Origin: CAZTXD01 sp964617995
GTDB lineage: Bacteria > Actinomycetota > Acidimicrobiia > Spongiisociales > ZC4RG35
Direction: 5' to 3'
Length of the DNA stretch: 10,892 nt
NCBI GenBank assembly: GCA_964617995.1
Contig: CAZTXD010000126.1
Location: 1 to 10,892 of the forward strand
Under the pieces are notes generated by a model. That model saw only the letters and a list, made by a program, of their open reading frames with translations, was not told the DNA's origin and ran no database searches. The position numbers and the translations under genes were made by a program. Of the stretch, positions 1 through 6,479 are shown one piece after another; positions within the stretch are counted from its first letter, which is position 1, and each line of letters starts with the position of its first letter.

Positions 1-108
1 GGTCTGGGATGGGCAAAGAGGACGTCGATTGGCGTTGAGCCTTCCGCGTGATCAGCTTTCGCCTCTGTGCTGATTCTTCGGTGAGGCCACATCCCAGACC
101 TGGGTCTG
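1..108. repeat. Inverted repeat beside the IS110 transposase 3' end
   Basis: GGTCTGGGATG at 1-11 is perfectly complementary to CATCCCAGACC at 90-100 (11 bp arms, 78 bp between). A third copy of the core, GGTCTG at 103-108, forms a tight 6-bp hairpin with CAGACC at 95-100. The arms lie just downstream of the transposase stop. They could be subterminal IS structure, competing RNA hairpins or a terminator. The sequence left of position 1 would be needed to see whether the repeat extends. Confidence 0.5.
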
Positions 109-111
109 AGC

Positions 112-1249
112 CTAGGCGGTCACCGGTCTTGGTTTCTTGGGTTGTCCGTTGCGACGGGGCGTGTCGGGCGACCGGTAGCTGGGGGCGTCGCCTCGAGAAG
201 AAGGCCAACGAGGCCAGGTCTCGTCTTGGTGCTGGTCGGTTTGGCGGTCGAGCTGGAGTTGCCGCCACACGGCGTCGCTGATCCGTCGTTTGAGGCTGCG
301 GAGCGCTTCTCGTTTGCTCTTGCCCTCAGCCAGCTTGCGGCGGTAGTAGGCGCAACCGGGTGTGTCGAAGCGGATCTGGGCGATGGCGGCGATGTGGATG
401 GCATGGTTGAGGCGGCGGTTGCCAGCCCGGTTGAGGCGGTGCCGGTTGTGGTCCCCCGACGACACGGCCACCGGGGCGGTGCCGGTGTAGCTGGCGAAGT
501 GGTTGCGGGTCGGGAACCGGGACACGTCCCCCACCTCTCCCAGGATCAGGCCGGCGTTGACCGGTCCCACCCCGTAGATGCGGGTGAGAGTGGTGGCCGA
601 CTCTTTGACCGCCGCGTTGATCTTCAAGGTGACATCATCGATGCGGCGGTCGAACCGTTTGATGTCGTCTATGTGGTCGAGAGCCAACTCGATGCGCATC
701 CTCCCTGCCGGATCGGACACTTCCAGGTCCCTGAGCAGGGCTTCTGCCCGCTCAGCGGTCAACTTGCGAGGTGTCCCTCCTGGGATGAGCTCACGCACCA
801 GACGGTGAAGCCGACACAACTGGGTCCTCCCGGCGATCAGTTCGTGACGGCGATCCGACAGCAACTTCAACGCCACGTTCTCGTCGTCGGGTCCACCATC
901 CGAAGGTGGCGGCTATGCAACGCCGCCCGGGCCACCGCCACCGCGTCGGTCTGGTCTTGGTGCCATGACCGGTCGAATACACCCGCACCCGCGTGGCCAG
1001 CTTGGCGGGCACATCCACCACCACCTCGCCAGCTGCCACCAGCCGCTGAGCGATGCTGCGGCCGATCCCGTTGGCTCCCTCCACCGCCCACAGGCGGTCA
1101 TCGAACTCCGCAACCGCCGCCAACATGGCCACCAACCCGTCGCCACTGTTGTCGAACCGCCGTGCCGCATGCACCGTCTCGTCTCGGTCCAAGACCGCAA
1201 TCGTGTTGGACGCCTTGTGTGGATCGAGCCCGATCACCATCTCGGCCAT
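112..1249 (-). pseudogene. IS110-family transposase, two frameshifts
   Basis: Intact homologues are DEDD transposases with an N-terminal RuvC-like domain and a C-terminal Transposase_20 (IS116/IS110/IS902) domain with a catalytic serine. The N-terminal part starts at the ATG at 1249 (MAEMVIGLDPHK) and has the first acidic residue D9 (GLDPHK) and a Glu in WAVEGANG (about E57). A longer start at 1363 adds 38 residues unlike the family and was not used. The frame shifts near 950-960, so KTDQTDAVAVARAAL is read in a second frame. It shifts again near 885-893, between MVDP and DDENVALKLLSDRR, in a way one missing base would explain. The third frame carries LTRIYGVGPVNAG, the SSGDHNRHRLNRAGNRRLN region with the likely catalytic serine, and an ordinary low-complexity tail ending at 112. 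Two lesions argue against programmed frameshifting. Sequencing error is the only alternative to decay. Confidence 0.88.
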
Positions 1250-1781
1250 AGCCGCCTCTTCGTTGTCGCTTCTATCTGACGTGGAAGGGACGGGCAATGC
1301 CTCTTCGAGCAGAGCAAACCTCTCTTCAGCCACACCCCAACCGAGGTCCAGGCCGCTAGCCATTCAAGAGCCACAACCCGAACCCGGGCTGGGCAGCCGG
1401 TTCACGAGCGAAACATCCAGGACTTCAACCAGAAGACTGGTCCAGCCCCCTGGTCCCGTCCAGTTCTAACAAGAGGCCGGTTAGCGCGCAGGCACAAAGA
1501 CCTTGCGAGGCTCGAGCTGTCTGGTGTTATGAGCGGTGCCGGGACGCTGCTACAGGTTACCGACAGGATCCACCCCGATGCCCCGAATGCCGAATCTGTG
1601 CAGCCTGGTTGCTGCCCCGTCCCTGCATGTCGTGGGCGATCTGTGCGCTCGAGGGATCTCCTTGGAGCACGTAACGGAGAGGTCGATCCGGTCGGAGTCG
1701 CGGTTCGAGCAATGGCTGGCACACGACTCGAAAGCATCACCGACATAAGGGCCATCCCGGCGGACTGGAGCAGTGGATCGC
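1250..1781. other. Gene-poor stretch: IS110 upstream flank and cyclase upstream region
   Basis: No open frame here has a recognisable product. The first 200 or so bases lie directly upstream of the IS110 transposase on its strand. In the IS110 group this flank encodes a structured bridge RNA that guides target choice, and such an RNA could be here. It contains the repeated element CTGGTCC near 1437-1455, but I could not draw a confident fold. From about 1460 to 1781 there are short open frames on both strands (for example plus 1536-1748) without family features, so I treat it as non-coding or eroded sequence upstream of the cyclase gene. Confidence 0.45.
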
Positions 1782-1794
1782 TATAAATCGAGTG
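1782..1794 (+). promoter_or_regulatory. Candidate leaderless promoter of the cyclase-STAND gene
   Basis: TATAAA at 1782-1787 is one base from the sigma-70 -10 consensus and stands out in this GC-rich DNA. It ends 7 bases before the ATG at 1795, the usual distance from a -10 box to the transcription start. No Shine-Dalgarno sequence precedes the start codon. This fits a leaderless mRNA beginning at or near the ATG or the adjacent GTG at 1792, common in actinobacteria. The -35 region (around 1759-1766) is not recognisable. Confidence 0.5.
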
Positions 1795-4392
1795 ATGGCT
1801 GACGCCACGACCCTAACGTTCCTCTTCACCGACATCGTCGATTCGACGAGGCTATGGGAGGAGAGCCCGGGTCAGATGGCAAGCGCGCTCGCGGAGCACG
1901 ACACCCTGGTCCGAGAGGTGATCGGTCTGCATGCGGGCGAGATCTTCGCCACCACCGGCGACGGGTTCGCAGCTGCCTTCGAGCGAGCCAGCGATAGCGC
2001 TCGTGCTGGCATCGACATCCAACGCAAGGTGCGGGAGTCAACCGGCCTTCCCCTCAAGGTGCGGATTGGCCTCCATACGGGTGAGGCGGAGACCCGGGGA
2101 GGTGACTTCTTCGGCCAACCCGTCAACCGGGCGGCCCGGATCATGAACCTGGCTCATGGAGGCCAGATCCTGGTCTCGGAGACAGCCAAGTCGCTACTGG
2201 GCTCCAACCTCCCCGAGGGGGTGTCGCTGGTCGAGCTTGGATTGCACCATTTGCGAGGGCTGTCGGAGCCCGTTCGGCTGTACCAGATCGCTCACCCCGA
2301 CCTCGACGACGATTTCCCGCTCCTCCGCAGGGGGCTCGCCATGTCGGGGAACCTGCCTGCCGAGACAAGCAGCTTGGTCGGCCGTCGTCATGAGCTAATC
2401 GAGCTGATCGCTCTGGCCCGCCGATCACGGCTGGTCACCGTCACCGGTCCCGGCGGAACCGGAAAGACCCGTTTGGCACTGCAGGTCGCGACCCACCTGA
2501 GACGCGAGCATCCCGACGGCGTCTGGATGACCGACCTCAGCTCGCTACGAGATCCCGACCAGGTCCCGCAAGCGGTGGCAGAGTCGCTGGGGATCACCTT
2601 GTCGTCGGGATTGAGTGCCTCTGCTGCCGTGACCAGCATGGTGCGTGGCAAGCATATGCTGCTCCTGATCGACAACTTCGAGCAGGTGGTGGAGGCGGCT
2701 CGGTTCATCACCAGCCTGCTCGAAGCCGCACGCCAGCTACGGATCATCGCGACCAGCCGCGAGCCCCTCATGCTCGCGGGCGAGCAGGTCTATCCCCTCG
2801 CTCCACTCAGCCTCCTCACCACATCCCAGACCGGCCACATCTCAGAGGCGGTGTTGCTCTTCGTAGAACGCGCCCGGGAGGCCAACCCCCACCTCATCCT
2901 CGACGAGTCTTCGATGCGCAGGATCGAGGAAATTTGCCGCCAGCTCGACGGGCTGCCACTGGCGATCGAGCTCGCTTCGACCCGTGCCCGGGGGTTCACC
3001 CTCGACCAGATTCACCGCCAGCTCGCCGGCGACGTGATGGCGCTCAGCGGTTTCCGGCGCGACCAACCCCGACGTCAACGGACCCTGAGCGACACCATCA
3101 CTTGGAGCTACCAGCTGCTCGAGCCGGAGCACCGAGACCTGTTCGACCACCTCGGTGTGTTCGCCGGTGGCGCCACGCTGGAGGCGGTCGAGAGGATCTG
3201 GCGCCCTGAGGAGGGCACCGACCTCCTCCGTTCGCTCCACTCCCTGGTGGAGAAGAGCCTGGTCGAAGTCCGCCCCGGACCCGACGACGAGCCTCGCTAC
3301 ACCATGCTGCGAACCATTCACGAGTTCGCCGAACGTCGGCTCGCCGACCTGCCCGAGGAGGCGGAGGTGCGCCGGCGTCACGCCGAGCACTGCACCGAAC
3401 TGCTTGAGGCCGTCGAGCCTCATCTCTTGGAGGATCAAGCAGTCGCGTTCACTCGCCTCAAGGCCGAGATGCCCGGTGTGGTCGCTGCTCTGTCGTGGGC
3501 CTTCGGAGGAGGGGATCCAGTCGTGGGTTGTCGGATCCTGGGAGCGGGTCATCTCTACTGGCTCTTCGAACGCTTCGACGTGGCCGAGCCGTTCCAGGCC
3601 CCAGCGCTTGCCCACCTCGATGAGCTGACTCCCAAGCAGCGTGCCTTGGTCGAGCTGAGCACTGCCTTCCTCTGTTTCGGGCGTGGAGACCTGGAAGGCA
3701 CTCGGGAGCACGCCTCGGCCGCGATCGAACTCTTCGAGAAACTTGACGACACCTACCGCCTCACGCTGGCCAAGATCGGCCTGGGTGTCTCGATGATCGG
3801 CGACCCCGAACACTACGAGGCAGCGGTGGAACTAGCCGAACAGGCGCTCGAGACTGCGGAGTCCATCCACGCTGAAGGACTGGCGTCCACCATCAACAGC
3901 CTCCTCGGTGAATTCCACCGAACGGCGGGGCACGATGGGCCGGCCGAGGAGGCCTACTGCCGAGCCGTCGAACTCGGCCGTGCCAAGGATTTCCCCTTCT
4001 TCGAAGCGAGCAACCTCATCAATTTGTCATATATCGCCCACCATCGAGGTGACGATCGGCGAGCCGAGGAGCTGGCAGCTAGTGCGCTGGAGCTGGGACT
4101 GGCGAGCGGGAATCGGTTGGTTGCTGCCTGGGCGGTGTTGGGCCTGGCGGGACCAAGTCTCACTACCCGAGGCGCCGAGACGACGGCGAGGCTGCTCGGT
4201 GCGGGTGACGCCGCCCTGGAGACCCTGGGGGTGGCCCGCCAGCCCGGCGACGAGCCCGAGTACCAGGGGGTGAAGGTCGCAGCCGGGGCCGTCCTGGGAA
4301 CCGAGGCGGTGACGGAACTGATCGCCGATGGCCGAGAGCTGACCATCGAGGACGTCGCTAGGTACGCGACGGGAGCCGATCGGTCAGAGTGA
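1792..4392 (+). CDS. Class III nucleotide cyclase domain / STAND ATPase / TPR-like protein
   Basis: Residues 6-168 form a class III cyclase homology domain: FTDIVDST carries metal-binding D14, TTGDGF carries the second metal Asp D57, and GQPVNRAAR supplies the transition-state pair N112 and R116. At the purine-recognition positions D105 is kept, but the usual lysine four residues before the second Asp is A53, so ATP specificity or activity is uncertain. Residues 190-400 form a STAND/NB-ARC-like ATPase: Walker A GPGGTGKT (219-226), Walker B LLLID with D294, IIATSREPL (317-325) and GLPLAIEL (386-393). The remainder to 866 is helical with TPR-like repeats (about 600-800). There is no C-terminal LuxR helix-turn-helix, unlike the mycobacterial Rv0386-type relatives. 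No signal peptide or membrane helix is seen, so it is probably cytosolic. GTG 1792 and ATG 1795 are equally possible starts. Likely role: ligand- or partner-gated signal ATPase with cyclic-nucleotide output; the output is inferred. Confidence 0.9.
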   Translation: MMADATTLTFLFTDIVDSTRLWEESPGQMASALAEHDTLVREVIGLHAGEIFATTGDGFAAAFERASDSARAGIDIQRKVRESTGLPLKVRIGLHTGEAETRGGDFFGQPVNRAARIMNLAHGGQILVSETAKSLLGSNLPEGVSLVELGLHHLRGLSEPVRLYQIAHPDLDDDFPLLRRGLAMSGNLPAETSSLVGRRHELIELIALARRSRLVTVTGPGGTGKTRLALQVATHLRREHPDGVWMTDLSSLRDPDQVPQAVAESLGITLSSGLSASAAVTSMVRGKHMLLLIDNFEQVVEAARFITSLLEAARQLRIIATSREPLMLAGEQVYPLAPLSLLTTSQTGHISEAVLLFVERAREANPHLILDESSMRRIEEICRQLDGLPLAIELASTRARGFTLDQIHRQLAGDVMALSGFRRDQPRRQRTLSDTITWSYQLLEPEHRDLFDHLGVFAGGATLEAVERIWRPEEGTDLLRSLHSLVEKSLVEVRPGPDDEPRYTMLRTIHEFAERRLADLPEEAEVRRRHAEHCTELLEAVEPHLLEDQAVAFTRLKAEMPGVVAALSWAFGGGDPVVGCRILGAGHLYWLFERFDVAEPFQAPALAHLDELTPKQRALVELSTAFLCFGRGDLEGTREHASAAIELFEKLDDTYRLTLAKIGLGVSMIGDPEHYEAAVELAEQALETAESIHAEGLASTINSLLGEFHRTAGHDGPAEEAYCRAVELGRAKDFPFFEASNLINLSYIAHHRGDDRRAEELAASALELGLASGNRLVAAWAVLGLAGPSLTTRGAETTARLLGAGDAALETLGVARQPGDEPEYQGVKVAAGAVLGTEAVTELIADGRELTIEDVARYATGADRSE

Positions 4393-4425
4393 ACAGCACC
4401 GGATCGGCTGTTACTGGGCAATAAC
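4392..4425. terminator. Weak hairpins between convergent genes
   Basis: AACAGC at 4392-4397 can pair with GCTGTT at 4407-4412, and GTTA at 4410-4413 with TAAC at 4422-4425. These overlapping small stems sit immediately after the cyclase stop, in the short gap to the convergent toxin gene. Neither has a U-run, so a terminator role is only suggested by position. Confidence 0.25.
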
Positions 4426-4509
4426 GCTCGCATCCCCAAGCCGCTCCATAACGGCACCTCCCGCTCGGGTTTCGGCTGGGCTCACCGCACCGCCCAGGTC
4501 GCCGCACAG

Positions 4510-4926
4510 CTAGCCCTGGCCGATGACAAGTCGCTCGATTCGGTTCTTATGCACGGCATAGATGAATGGTCCCGGTTCAGCGCAGGCGTTGGTGATGCGG
4601 TGGAGATTGGCAATGAAGCGCTGAGCCATTTCATCGCCAGTGAGGTTGCGGTTGGATAGGCAGAAGCAGCGAACTCGGAGCTCTCTGACTGTCTCTCGTT
4701 CGGCTCGGTTGTACCGGATGCGAGCATCCTTCATGAAGACGACCCATCCGTGCTCCCCTGCCAGAGCGAGCCATTCCTCGTCGGTGACATCCTCGTCTTC
4801 GGGAATGCCGTAGTGCTCGGCCAGGGTCGTGAGGCGAAGTCCTTCTGCTCGCAGAAGTGACGGGACTTTGATCCGACCGAGGCTGCGATCGAGGAAGAGG
4901 TCAGGCAGCCCGTCTGGATGCGACAC
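4510..4926 (-). CDS. vapC45: PIN-like ribonuclease toxin, VapC45 type
   Basis: This 138-residue protein has the layout of the VapC45 PIN-like toxins (Mycobacterium tuberculosis Rv2019 is the named example and of the same length, from memory). Acidic positions expected of a PIN nuclease are visible: D13 in LFLDRSLGR, D49/E50 in VTDEEWLAL, and D67 in VVFMKDARIRYN. Such toxins are Mg-dependent RNases that arrest translation when free of antitoxin. The start is GTG at 4926. The first 26 bases lie inside the end of the antitoxin gene, and there is no strong ribosome-binding site, so translation is probably coupled to the antitoxin. That keeps antitoxin in excess. The protein looks full length with its acidic residues intact. 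RNA target unknown. Confidence 0.88.
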   Translation of the reverse strand: MSHPDGLPDLFLDRSLGRIKVPSLLRAEGLRLTTLAEHYGIPEDEDVTDEEWLALAGEHGWVVFMKDARIRYNRAERETVRELRVRCFCLSNRNLTGDEMAQRFIANLHRITNACAEPGPFIYAVHKNRIERLVIGQG

Positions 4927-5629
4927 GAACTACGTCTTCGAGTTGTTCGGGCGGTACGCCGTAGTCATCGGCGAGCTCGTCGAGGGACTCGCCGGCCCAG
5001 AACCGCTGCATGACGTCTTCGACTCGTCCTGCCCCTCGTTCGAAAATCGGAGCGCCGAACGAGCGTCTCGGGTCGACGACTACTTCCGCCTTCCTGTATG
5101 CGGGCACGTGGATGAGGCGGGCATAGCCGTCGGAAGCGTCGTATTCGATGCGGCGCAGGTACTCCTCGATGACGTTCTCGAAGACCCGCTGGCCACTCCG
5201 GACAACGACCAATTCGAGCGCAACTTGGCCATCGATGGTATCTCGGTGGTGTTCTCCGAAGTCGTACAACAACTCGGCACCATCGGTGTAGAGCTTTTTC
5301 GATGCAAGAGCATGCTCGAGCCCGAGGCCTTCGCTCAGTGCTTCGAGCGCAGGGCGTACCCGCTGCATAGGCACGCCACTGCGACGGATGGCGGCCAAGA
5401 CGAGAGACTCGGCGAGGCCGACGAACGGGATGACTGGCCCTCCAGGTCGTTCAGGCTGTATGTGGGTGATGATCGGCGCGCCCTCGACTTCGGGCCGATC
5501 CGGAGGGCGCCTCACATATCCCTTTGCCCACGTGGCAAGGGTCGACGCAGGGACGTCGACGATGCGCGCTGCGTCTGCCACCGTGTACAGGGGGAGTCCA
5601 AATCGGAGATCGCGATCGCCTTCACTCAT
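4901..5629 (-). CDS. vapB45: DUF433-domain antitoxin, VapB45 type
   Basis: The 242-residue product has an N-terminal helix-turn-helix (LPLYTVADAARIVDVPASTLATWAKGY split over residues 11-37) and a C-terminal DUF433 domain in the last 55 residues (FGAPIFERGAG, then GESLDELADDYGVPPEQLEDV). This is the architecture of VapB45 antitoxins, which neutralise the PIN-like toxin encoded directly downstream and usually autoregulate the operon. The ATG at 5629 was chosen because AAAGGAG precedes it with a spacing of about 6; the frame stays open to 5725, but the extra 32 residues lack a comparable signal. Its end overlaps the toxin start by 26 bp. A palindrome at 5676-5691, about 50 bp upstream, is a possible operator. 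Antitoxin identity is strong; DNA binding is inferred. Confidence 0.88.
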   Translation of the reverse strand: MSEGDRDLRFGLPLYTVADAARIVDVPASTLATWAKGYVRRPPDRPEVEGAPIITHIQPERPGGPVIPFVGLAESLVLAAIRRSGVPMQRVRPALEALSEGLGLEHALASKKLYTDGAELLYDFGEHHRDTIDGQVALELVVVRSGQRVFENVIEEYLRRIEYDASDGYARLIHVPAYRKAEVVVDPRRSFGAPIFERGAGRVEDVMQRFWAGESLDELADDYGVPPEQLEDVVRVASRRAA

Positions 5630-5675
5630 GCCAGTCTCCTTTCGGATCCCATTCAAACAGCGATGAGGGACGTAA

Positions 5676-5691
5676 ACGCGGCTCGCCGCGT
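5676..5691. promoter_or_regulatory. Palindrome upstream of the toxin-antitoxin pair
   Basis: ACGCGGC and GCCGCGT form perfect 7-bp arms around a 2-base centre. The palindrome lies in the 122-base gap between the second HTH gene and the antitoxin start, about 47 bases upstream of the ATG. Position and dyad symmetry fit an operator for the antitoxin or the toxin-antitoxin complex. On RNA it could also form a stem with a 4-base loop followed by only three U residues, so it may be a weak terminator of the upstream HTH genes instead. Confidence 0.4.
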
Positions 5692-5751
5692 CCCGGGTCG
5701 GCAGTCCGGCTGTCGGGGCAGACAATCCGAGCCATTTCCGGATTCGCAGCT

Positions 5752-5982
5752 TTAATCCTGGTCAGGCTCGTAGCGGTTGCTGATCAGCCAGTCAAAGATC
5801 TCATGGCGTAGGAAGCTGAACTTGCGGCCGCCCGGTTTACGGTGAGCCGGGATGATCCCCTCGCGTACCCAGGCTGGGACTATCTGCTCATTGGTGTTGA
5901 GAAGGTCGGCGAGTTGTTTGGTATCCACCACGGCCGGCACCTCCGGGTACCAGCGGTCGTAGTCGATGGTCCCCCCGCTCAC
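5752..5982 (-). CDS. Small excisionase-like helix-turn-helix protein (second of pair)
   Basis: The 76-residue protein matches the excisionase/MerR-like winged HTH pattern: VVDTKQLADLLNTNEQIVPAWVREGIIP (split over residues 18-45), then the wing GGRKFSFLRHEIFDWL. It starts with GTG at 5982, preceded by AAGGAGG, which lies inside the last codons of the upstream gene. The GTGA overlap (4 bases, 5979-5982) implies translational coupling. It resembles its upstream neighbour in fold and length, suggesting an old duplication. Such proteins serve as recombination directionality factors or as small repressors. With a tRNA att remnant nearby both are possible, and the sequence does not decide between them. 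Confidence 0.75.
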   Translation of the reverse strand: MSGGTIDYDRWYPEVPAVVDTKQLADLLNTNEQIVPAWVREGIIPAHRKPGGRKFSFLRHEIFDWLISNRYEPDQD

Positions 5983-6221
5983 GACTCCTCCTTGTCCTCG
6001 CCGTCATCGAACTCTCCCGACTCGACCCGCTGCATCGCCGCTATTACCTCGTCACGGAAGAAACGGAATTGCTGGCCCCACCCCATGGCCGGCAACTTCC
6101 CAGCGTGAACCTTGTCCCGAACGTCGCCAATCGTGCAATGCATCATCTCGGCCACGTGAGCCGTGGTCAGGATGGTCGGATGGAGCCGCCGGAGCTCCTC
6201 GACGGGATGGGAATCGCGCAT
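5979..6221 (-). CDS. Small excisionase-like helix-turn-helix protein (first of pair)
   Basis: An 80-residue protein with the excisionase-family DNA-binding pattern: LTTAHVAEMMHCTIGDVRDKV, split around residues 18-38, followed by HAGKLPAMGWGQQFRFFRDEVIAAM, split around 39-63. The tail is acidic (GEFDDGEDKEES). The ATG at 6221 has no ribosome-binding site but has a -10-like TATTAT 8 bases upstream, so it is probably the leaderless first gene of a minus-strand cluster with the second HTH gene and the toxin-antitoxin pair. The phased GGACGCG repeats 75-120 bases upstream are a plausible binding array for this protein or its partner. Likely role: excisionase or regulator of an integrated element; no integrase is visible in the window. 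Confidence 0.75.
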   Translation of the reverse strand: MRDSHPVEELRRLHPTILTTAHVAEMMHCTIGDVRDKVHAGKLPAMGWGQQFRFFRDEVIAAMQRVESGEFDDGEDKEES

Positions 6222-6229
6222 CAGACCCG

Positions 6230-6235
6230 ATAATA
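6230..6235 (-). promoter_or_regulatory. Candidate leaderless promoter of the HTH/toxin-antitoxin cluster
   Basis: Read on the minus strand, TATTAT (one mismatch from the -10 consensus) ends 8 bases before the ATG at 6221. No Shine-Dalgarno sequence is present. About 17 bases further upstream is TTCCTT, a poor -35. The arrangement parallels the cyclase promoter at 1782 and fits a leaderless transcript. Confidence 0.45.
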
Positions 6236-6295
6236 CTCAACGTTATGACAGCAAGGAACAGGTTCCCGCTCTCCGAGACCTGTTATTCCGTGCCA

Positions 6296-6343
6296 GGACG
6301 CGCATAGGACGCGATTGGACGCGAAATGCCCGACATCGACGCG
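6296..6343. repeat. Helically phased GGACGCG direct repeats
   Basis: GGACGCG occurs at 6296-6302, 6307-6313 and 6317-6323, and a fourth copy with one change (CGACGCG) at 6337-6343. Starts are 11, 10 and 20 bases apart, so all four lie on nearly the same face of the helix. The array sits between the promoter of the HTH pair and the tRNA-Phe remnant. This is the typical place for excisionase or integrase arm-type binding sites, or for an operator bound cooperatively. No open frame explains it. Confidence 0.6.
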
Positions 6344-6421
6344 AAGCGTTGAGTGGCAAACCCCCAGGTCATGGGCACTTTCTGGCATTAGCGCGAAGTG
6401 TCGAAAACGGCCTGCATCGAA

Positions 6422-6466
6422 CTGAAAAACCGGAGGTCGACGGATCGACGCCGTCCCTGACCACCA
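6422..6466 (+). tRNA. tRNA-Phe 3' half (att-site remnant, not a complete tRNA)
   Basis: The stretch can be threaded as the 3' part of tRNA-Phe(GAA). Anticodon loop CTGAAAA is at 6422-6428 (GAA at 6424-6426), followed by 3' stem ACCGG, variable loop AGGTC, perfect T stem GACGG/CCGTC (6439-6443 with 6451-6455), T loop ATCGACG, acceptor strand CCTGACC (6456-6462), discriminator A and CCA. The bases before 6422 do not pair as the 5' anticodon strand, and no D arm or 5' acceptor strand follows from the upstream sequence. T54 is replaced by A, so it would not be a good tRNA anyway. Such 3' halves are left at the distal end when an element integrates into a tRNA gene. The orientation puts the element to the left and the chromosome to the right. 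Confidence 0.7.
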
Positions 6467-6479
6467 GCAGAATCGTCAC

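Larger units (their letters stand above)
1..1460 (-). mobile_element. Degraded IS110-family insertion sequence (approximate limits)
   Basis: The region is organised around a broken IS110-type transposase gene on the minus strand, flanked by non-coding sequence on both sides, as expected for this family. IS110 elements lack classical terminal inverted repeats, so exact ends cannot be read from one copy. The left limit is the window edge and the right limit is a guess. The 1-111 flank carries an 11-bp inverted repeat (1-11 with 90-100). The 1250-1460 flank lies upstream of the transposase, where IS110-group elements encode their bridge RNA. The broken transposase implies a dead copy, though it could be mobilised in trans by an intact relative. 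Confidence 0.55.
4510..6466. mobile_element. Right end of a putative tRNA-Phe-integrated island
   Basis: The tRNA-Phe 3' half at 6422-6466 marks the probable right boundary. Inside it lie two excisionase-like HTH genes, phased repeats and a toxin-antitoxin pair, all common cargo or maintenance functions of integrative elements. The left boundary is not seen. If the model is right, an intact tRNA-Phe should lie to the left, probably beyond the window, in which case the cyclase gene and the IS110 copy would also be inside. No integrase, relaxase or phage gene is present here, so this may be a decayed or non-autonomous element. Confidence 0.45.

Noticed and set aside
142..1251. Long plus-strand open frame of 369 codons opposite the IS110 transposase
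   Set aside because: It is a GC-rich shadow of the transposase reading frames with no recognisable domain.
1402..1786. Short open frames on both strands upstream of the cyclase gene
   Set aside because: There is no ribosome-binding site, no family features, and the overlapping frames on both strands are typical of random GC-rich DNA.
2842..3813. Minus-strand open frame of 323 codons inside the cyclase gene
   Set aside because: It is the antisense shadow of a gene whose motifs are all on the plus strand.
4393..4657. In-frame open stretch after the cyclase TGA stop (contains HNGTSRSGFGW) suggesting stop readthrough or a C-terminal remnant
   Set aside because: Most of it overlaps the well-supported toxin gene on the other strand, and no domain was recognised. 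The 117 unshared bases are too short to claim a gene fragment.
4829..5755. Plus-strand open frame of 308 codons over the antitoxin gene
   Set aside because: It is antisense to the DUF433 antitoxin, which has clear motifs and a ribosome-binding site.
5760..5766. GGTCAGG, complementary to the tRNA-Phe acceptor strand, as a possible tRNA 5' half
   Set aside because: It lies in the last codons of the second HTH gene and the following bases do not form a D arm or anticodon stem.
6367..6466. A complete tRNA starting at GGTCATG (6367)
   Set aside because: The acceptor would have one mismatch, but no D arm or 5' anticodon strand can be formed and the length would be about 100 bases, so only the 3' half is supported.
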